A stretch of 64,000 nucleotides of DNA from Symbiodinium natans (taxonomy: Eukaryota; Sar; Dinophyceae; Suessiales; Symbiodiniaceae), in the NCBI GenBank assembly GCA_905221605.1, contig CAJNDS010000913.1:124501-188500 (forward strand). Reading direction: 5' to 3'. The position numbers and the translations under genes were made by a program. The notes below the pieces were generated by a model. The model did no database searches. It was given only the letters and a program-made list of their open reading frames with translations, and was not told the DNA's origin. Below, in pieces: positions 58,801 to 64,000 of this stretch. Each line of letters begins with the position of its first letter. Within the stretch, counting starts at the first letter, position 1.

Positions 58801-60360
58801 GCAGAAAACACGCGGCATGCAGAGAGTTCAGAGGGCAGTTGAAAGCTCTGCCAGGGCCTTCGTCAGGGAGTTGGACAAGTCAAACCTCACAACGAGCCGC
58901 TCCGCCAAGCGGTGCCAAAAACGAAACGCCTGAAAACGCCTCAAAACGCCGCAAAACGCCTCTCAAGTCCGCCTCAAGCCTCCAAAGATCTCTTGGGCGT
59001 GGACTCCAGCTTGGCGTTGGCATCTCGCCTTTGTTCTTTGAGGTCCTCACGACATGTCTGGCGCAGAGTCTGAGTCTGGCATCTCGCAACAAGCGCCCAT
59101 AGCGCCCCCCTGCCGGGCCCCCTGCAAGAGCACTGAACTGAGATTTCTTTTGGGGCGCTCGCCCAATCGCCGATGCAGTCTGCGCTGGTCGCGCGTCTTA
59201 TGGGCCGTGCTAGGGTTCCTGAAGCGGTGGAACCCGGAGGCCGGACGAGACTCCGAGAGAGGTCCGAGAGCTCGAAAATCTGAGGAAAAATGAGGCTCTC
59301 GGACCACCGAGCTGTGGTGTCGTGAACTCTTGACCACTGGAACATTGCATTTAGCATGATTCAATGATGATGACGCAACTAATTATGCATTTAATGTCAG
59401 ATAACCGGTCATAACTCATAGCGCTAAGCGACTGTCACTCGAGTCTTCTTCACGAAGGCCACAGACCGCTAAGCGTAGAAAGAACATTGGCTCTCCGCAA
59501 TGCGGGGCGAGAAACGTTGCGATGCAGCCCCGTCGCGAGTCGCATGGATGCGCGAACAGACGCATCCAACCCGAGAACAGATTGAGCAGGTCCAACTCCT
59601 CAACTCCTCAACTCCTGCTTCTACAACCCAAGGATCGAAGGACCTCTGAGTGGGGGCAGCCGCAGACCGCAAGCGCTCACGCCCCCTTCTCCATCTTCTC
59701 AGCCTCACAGAGTGGAGAAAGCCCCTAGTCTCCTCATTCAAGCCCTCGGCCCCCAGGCCGCTAGGCCCCTAAGGGTGATAGCAGTGATAGCCGAAATTCC
59801 AGCACAAGACTGCGCTCAATGCTGACCCACGAATGTCTACCGTTGGGAGCGGGGAATCCTTGGAATACGACTTGATAAGGAACAGGGAATTGTAAGCGTG
59901 AGTGTAGGCTGCCTCTTGTTCCGACGAGTTGTGCACGAACAGTATAGGAGCGCATGGCCATGTATGGGGGGGGCCTTAACACCGAGGGGGGATGTAGCCC
60001 TTGTAGCCCTTGCAGCCCCGGGTGTGCCTCCTCCTTGGCTCGCTTCTCCATCTGCCTCTGCCGTTCCTCCATCTCCTCTCGAAGTCTCGAAGTCTCGAAG
60101 TCTCGAAGAGTCAAAGAGGCGGAGAGCCAATTCTCCAAACTCGGAAGAGCCGAGAAGAGAGAAGAGGCAGAAAGAGAGAGAAGGGAGAAGAGGCAGAAAG
60201 AGAGGGAGCTGAGAGTTGAGAGCAGAAAGGGGAGACAATGAAGTGCAACATCAAAGTGCCCAAGATCACTGAGACTCCGAAAAAAAAAACAAGTCGCCTC
60301 GGGGCTTGCGGAAGCCCGCCAGCCTGGCTCGGCTTCCTCACTCGCCTCCTCCTGGCGCAT
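55850..60360 (-). CDS. Coiled-coil and other exons, gene(s) not identified
   Basis: Coding-like - strand exons: about 60360-60300 (MRQEEASEEAEPGWRASA), about 60090-60000 (LREEMEERQRQMEKRAKEEA), about 59050-58985 (DLKEQRRDANAKLESTPKRS), about 58710-58620 (RQFCEEISAAERALKSAIKK), about 58530-58450 (QSEAHKKGEAPGPSGPSGSS), about 58290-58150 (ELKAKLQELGAILQDNSDAP), about 57560-57410 (RYRFDLYVRYTVEAKERG end), about 57255-57100 (IDLPNLISTMDALNGIANRD), about 57085-56990 (INSCVEEMGLAVGRPNLASL), about 56360-56275 (NIQNYQTHIQKLTDQVQNLR) and about 55915-55862 (VTAMTGNPEDLFSNQQ). They mix coiled-coil and globular-looking pieces. One or more genes; order and strand agree with the neighbours. Confidence 0.4.
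57274..57359. repeat. CT-rich microsatellite
   Basis: CT runs broken by TTG; lies between exons, in a presumed intron. Confidence 0.85.
58574..58634. repeat. Poly-G rich tract
   Basis: Several G runs of 5-16 separated by ACTTGT or T. Confidence 0.95.
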
Positions 60361-61596
60361 GGTGTCCTGCTGCTGTGGCTCTCAAATGGGGTCGAAAGCT
60401 GAGGTGCTTGGGACTCCATGGAGGTGTTCTTCTGGGATGGAGAAGAAACTGCAGAAACCATGCGCGCAAGTACCCAATATACGCTGTGTAGGCAGCTGAG
60501 AGGAGGAGGGAGAGAATCGAGGGGCGACTTAAGAAGGGAAGGCAGGGCTCTGCCCCGCTCCTGACCCTTGGTGCCACCCCCCACCACTCCGCTACTTTCC
60601 CACCGTCGGAGAGCACTCTTCGACTTTCTGGAGAGATTGAAGTCGCTGAAGTCACCATTTTGCTTTTCAATCAAAGCAAGGGGAGTAAGGGGAGGAGAAT
60701 GGAGGAGATGAAGAAGGCACATGGTCACCGCAAAGCGCGCAGCTCCTTCGAAGGCGAGGACATCATTTTGATTTTCGCTGGGTGTGAGTTCCGAACAAAG
60801 AGGTCACACGTCCCAGCTTCAAGTGAAATCACTTTAGGAGCTCCGGAGCTTCTGAGGCAAGCAGAGAAGGGCCGAGTGAAGAGCAGGGAACTGTGGGCAT
60901 CCACCTTCATTTCCCGGCCTCATGGCATGTGTAGCTGAAAATGCGCATTACGTCTTAGAATTGTTCCTTCCGCGGCAAGTCTTTCTCTTGCTTCTAAGGC
61001 GCTTCGGCCAAAAAAATCGACCCTCCTTTCGAGCGAGCATCGCAAAACTCAGAGCATGTGTCTCAGGACGATTGCCAGATGAGCAGCGTTCAGAGAGGAC
61101 CCCCGCTTGCAGTGGGTGAGCCATGATGCACAGGTTGCGTTTTGAACAGCTTTTAAAGGGGCGTCTCACGGCCTCTCGGTGAGAAAAGTGCGCGCAAGCG
61201 CGCATGCACTCAAGTGAGCATTCGGATCTGAGAGTGTAGGCAGAATCGGCAGTGTAGGCAATGTAGGGGGCATCGCAAACAAAGCTCTTGAGGGACTGCA
61301 ACTGAGACCACCCTTGCCCAAAACAGTTTTAAGAGCTTGCAGAACGAATGCCACATGGTTCTCAAGACTCAAACTCAGGCATGCTCGCAATACGATACAG
61401 AAACATACAGAAACGGCGTGTTCTGGTGCGGAACCGGCATATCTTGGACGCGCTCGACGAAAGGAACATTCCCACTTACAGCAGCTGAAGATGCCTAATT
61501 TATTTTACGGTACGCCGGCGATGTGTCACGCATATTCTGGGGATGCTCAGCACACGGGATCACGCCTCGCGTCTGCAGCAATTGTTGGCAGATGGC

Positions 61597-63823
61597 CTAG
61601 TTACGAAGCCCCTGCAATGATCCCTGCACCATCGTGTGGGGCTGCTTGTAGCAACAGCCCAAGTCGGGCTCAGCCTTCATGTACTTGCCGATCTTCTTGA
61701 AGGTTGGGATTTTGTTCTTCTCCTCATACTGCAAGAGTCTGGCCACGACCTGGTTGGACGTGGGCTTGTAGGGGCTGTCGAAAATCTTCACCTCGGTGGC
61801 CAAGGCATCTGGCATCCTGAAAAAAAAGTGGAAACACGTGGGGAAACATGTCTGGGCCCACTGCCGTGTTGTATTCAAGGTCTTCGATGTAAATCTCCCA
61901 GTTAAAAGGATACGCCCGGAAGACGGTCAGCTGCCACCTGGGCATCCGTGGCATCATGTGCTATGCACTGTGCTATGTACTGCCAAAAAGAAGGACCCCC
62001 TTTCCAGACACCGCAAAAAGCACCATGTGGTGCTTCTTTTCTCTTGGGTCCCCCACGACTCAAAGGGGCCGTAGCTGTAGTAGTAGGACTGCTCGCTGAA
62101 CATCTCGCTAATCCTCAGCTGAGCAATCTGTGACAGTTCCGCAGCATTCCGCAGCATTCCGCAGCTCTGCTCCAGAGCCCAGACTGAACATGGCGACGCG
62201 AAAGGTGACGAACAACAGGCAGAAATTGGGGCGATCCGACTCATCGCCTTTTAGACACCGCGTGCAGTCGAGCAGCTGCACGCCAAAGCTCGTGTAGTCA
62301 CTCCAGTCCATGCCCTTGTAGTCCACCCGGAAGTCGCTTTGCGCGTTCCTTGCCATGGCACGGTGTGGCACACTGCAAGTCCGGTTCTTTCTTGCAACTG
62401 GGCGTAAGCCTGGTGAGGACCGATTCGTATTAACTCCCAGCTTTGTTCTGCTGGTGGTGGTTAGGCGGAAGTGAGGCATCCACGACGTCTCAAGAATTGA
62501 GTCACTGAACTTCACTGAACCACCACCGATCACCACCGTTCCGACGCCGAAGAGTTGGGGCCGAGGGGCTCGGAGTTCAGGATCACCACCAACCTGAACT
62601 CAGGAGGAGGCAGAAACTCAGTTCTGCGTCCAGGAGATCCCCCCCTAAGCCAATGCCCTCCCCCTGTTCTTCTCCTTTCTTCTTCCGCCTGTCGGTCATC
62701 TTGCGGATGAAGTTCTGGGTCTTGGGCTCCGCCATCAGGTCCCGACCTGGAGCTTCTTGTGAGACCCCTTTCCTCTGCTGTCTCTCAACTCACTGCACAT
62801 TCTACCCCTGCCAGAATGTCCCCCTCTCTGTCTCTCTCCTTTTCAGCCTCTCTCGTATCTTTCCCTCCCTTCTCCCCCAATCCCCTTCTCCGCTTCTTCT
62901 TCTTCTTCTCACTGCATCCACTCTAATAGTCATTTAGGGCGCGCCTGGGAGGAACATGACGGCCATGTCCTGGAGCTCGTTCTCCGACTCGCGGTAGATC
63001 AGCGTGCCGGCCTACGTTGAACAGGACACGGCAGAAGAAACGCTGAGGGGGAACGCACGGCACGCTCTATAAGCAACACACACACACACAACACACCAAT
63101 GGCCTGCTCATCCACCACGGATGTCCTGCGAAAGAGTGCACACGATCCGAGAGTGAGACGGAACGGGAGAGGGAGAGAGAGAGAGAGAGAGAGATAGAGA
63201 GATAGGGAGAGAGAGAGAGAGAGCGAGAGAGAGAGAGAGAGAGAGAGGGGGGAGGCCAGCCGTTCTGCGCTATCGGCGTCTCCTGATTTCCTTGAGGTAC
63301 TCGCCTCCCCAGAGTTTCTTGACAAAGGTCTCCATGTATGGCGTGGTCGCCAACTGCAACGCCTGTAGCGGCAGGAGAGGAGAAGATAAGGAGAAGTGAG
63401 CTCAGAAGTTCTCAGAAGTGAGAAGAGAGAAAAGTGGAAAAAGGTGGACGAGTGGGCCTCGATGCCCTTGACATAGAGGGACTCCATGTCAAACAGCTGA
63501 TCCAGTCGAAGCCTTACTGCTTGCCTGGTCTTGCCATCCCTGTAAGCCCGCATCACTGCGTCTGCAGCCTGCTGGAGCATCTCCTCCGGCGTTTCCGGGA
63601 GGGCTGGGGGCTCTTCTGCATCCCAGCTGAAGGCGCGGAGGGCGGTCTGGGCGGTCTGGGCGGTCTGGGCGGTGCGGGCCGTGTGGGCCCCCTGCGGCGC
63701 GAAGGGCGCGACGAAGCTCAGCAGGGCCGGGAAAAAGACCACGCCCACCGCGAGGACCAGAGCTCTCAGGGGCCGAGCACGGACGTCCATCCGGTCCATT
63801 AGAAGCTGCGACTGGGTGCCCAT
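61597..63823 (-). CDS. Plastid-targeted DUF1995-type protein, multi-exon
   Basis: DUF1995 proteins are plastid proteins of mostly unknown role. Exon 1 (63823-63458) has a hydrophobic signal (residues 21-36), FVAP at 37-40, a TAQ-repeat transit region, then PETPEEMLQQAADAVMRAYR and DGKTRQAVRLRLDQLFDMES. Resolved exons joining in frame: 63362-63283 (LATTPYMETFVKKLWGGEYL), 63125-63104 (22 bases, TSVVDEQ), 63011-62945 (IYRESENELQDMAVMFLP), 62746-62689 (RDLMAEPKTQNFIRKMTD) and 62593 on (LVVILNSEPLGPNSSAS). Further exons: about 62350-62240 (DYKGMDWSDYTSFGVQLLD), 62127-about 62050 (ISEMFSEQSYYYSYGPFESW), 61937-about 61880 (WQLTVFRAYPFNWEIYIEDL) and about 61815-61597 (KIFDSPYKPTSNQVVARLLQ). The 'vvLN', 'YP-x-x-W-e-x-Y' and 'rPs-x-x-qv' blocks fit DUF1995. 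Donors are mostly GC. Confidence 0.68.
63171..63246. repeat. GA microsatellite
   Basis: GA runs with a few GATA/GGGA breaks, inside the second intron of the DUF1995-type gene. A short CA run lies nearby at about 63077-63090. Confidence 0.95.
63643..63676. repeat. 9-base coding minisatellite (TAQ repeat)
   Basis: Units of GGCGGTCTG in tandem encode Thr-Ala-Gln repeats on the - strand, in the transit-peptide region of the DUF1995-type protein. Confidence 0.85.
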
Positions 63824-64000
63824 GACTCTTTCAAAGCCTTTCTGCTTGCCTGGCTTGTGTCCTTCAACCGAATCTGTGAATGACTAAAAAGATCTTCAGA
63901 GATCGCCATGCTGAGACTTCACCTCGCTTGAATGCGCTTGGGCCCAAGAGTCCGTTCATGGGAGCTGCGCTGGCGCAACTCATGTCCCACCCCCCACTAC

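Noticed and set aside
1-64000. rRNA, tRNA, spliced-leader RNA genes, CRISPR arrays, transposase genes, phage or viral genes
   Set aside because: Looked for by eye on both strands and none recognised. A tRNAscan, Infernal and repeat-library search could still find divergent ones.

Overview
The window looks like a nuclear scaffold from a peridinin-type dinoflagellate, probably Suessiales/Symbiodiniaceae-like (the rank is an inference). Three lines of sequence evidence support this. (1) Many coding exons are joined by introns that start with GC, and at least two with GA, instead of GT, with the splice context AG|GC...AG|G. (2) A predicted plastid protein at 61597-63823 has a signal peptide followed at once by the FVAP motif of peridinin-plastid transit peptides. 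(3) Genes lie in long blocks on one strand. No bacterial operon, rRNA, tRNA, CRISPR array or recognisable transposase gene was seen.

Layout. A 100-N gap (22558-22657), bordered by 38 C, splits the window. Left arm (1-22.5 kb): every gene I can support is on the + strand. In order: exons of an RluA/RluD-type pseudouridine synthase (to 1884); an intronless four-TM COPI-associated/TVP15-like protein (3160-3759); a multi-exon GNAT N-acetyltransferase with a targeting-peptide-like start (4819-7039, perhaps to 7416); a long stretch with nothing recognised (about 8.2-11.9 kb); a partial copy of a domain I remember only from dinoflagellate proteins (about 11.9-13.5 kb); the eIF2-assembly factor CDC123 (14143-15239, two exons, the best model here); two further pieces of the same domain (15.9 kb and 16.4-17.7 kb); and a glutathione S-transferase with an N-terminal membrane anchor (18016-20917).

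Right arm (23-64 kb): the supported genes are on the - strand, so the two arms converge on the gap. It holds many short exons separated by homopolymer C/G runs and GA/CT microsatellites. Reading 5' to 3' on the - strand: a plastid-targeted DUF1995 protein; coiled-coil exons (55.8-60.4 kb); armadillo-repeat exons (54.0-55.7 kb); unassigned and coiled-coil exons (46.3-53 kb); a large armadillo-repeat region (about 30-43 kb); an unrecognised multi-exon gene (27.6-29 kb); and a coiled-coil gene ending at 25277. I cannot say how many genes the 30-60 kb exons make up.

The genes are housekeeping genes (RNA modification, Golgi membrane, translation-initiation assembly, detoxification, plastid) plus repeat scaffold proteins. 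They do not form a pathway. The points most worth a second look are the GC/GA introns with duplicated borders, the domain family around CDC123, the convergent strand switch at the gap, and the large armadillo region. Exon edges are by eye unless a splice pair is given. Family names come from remembered motifs, not searches.
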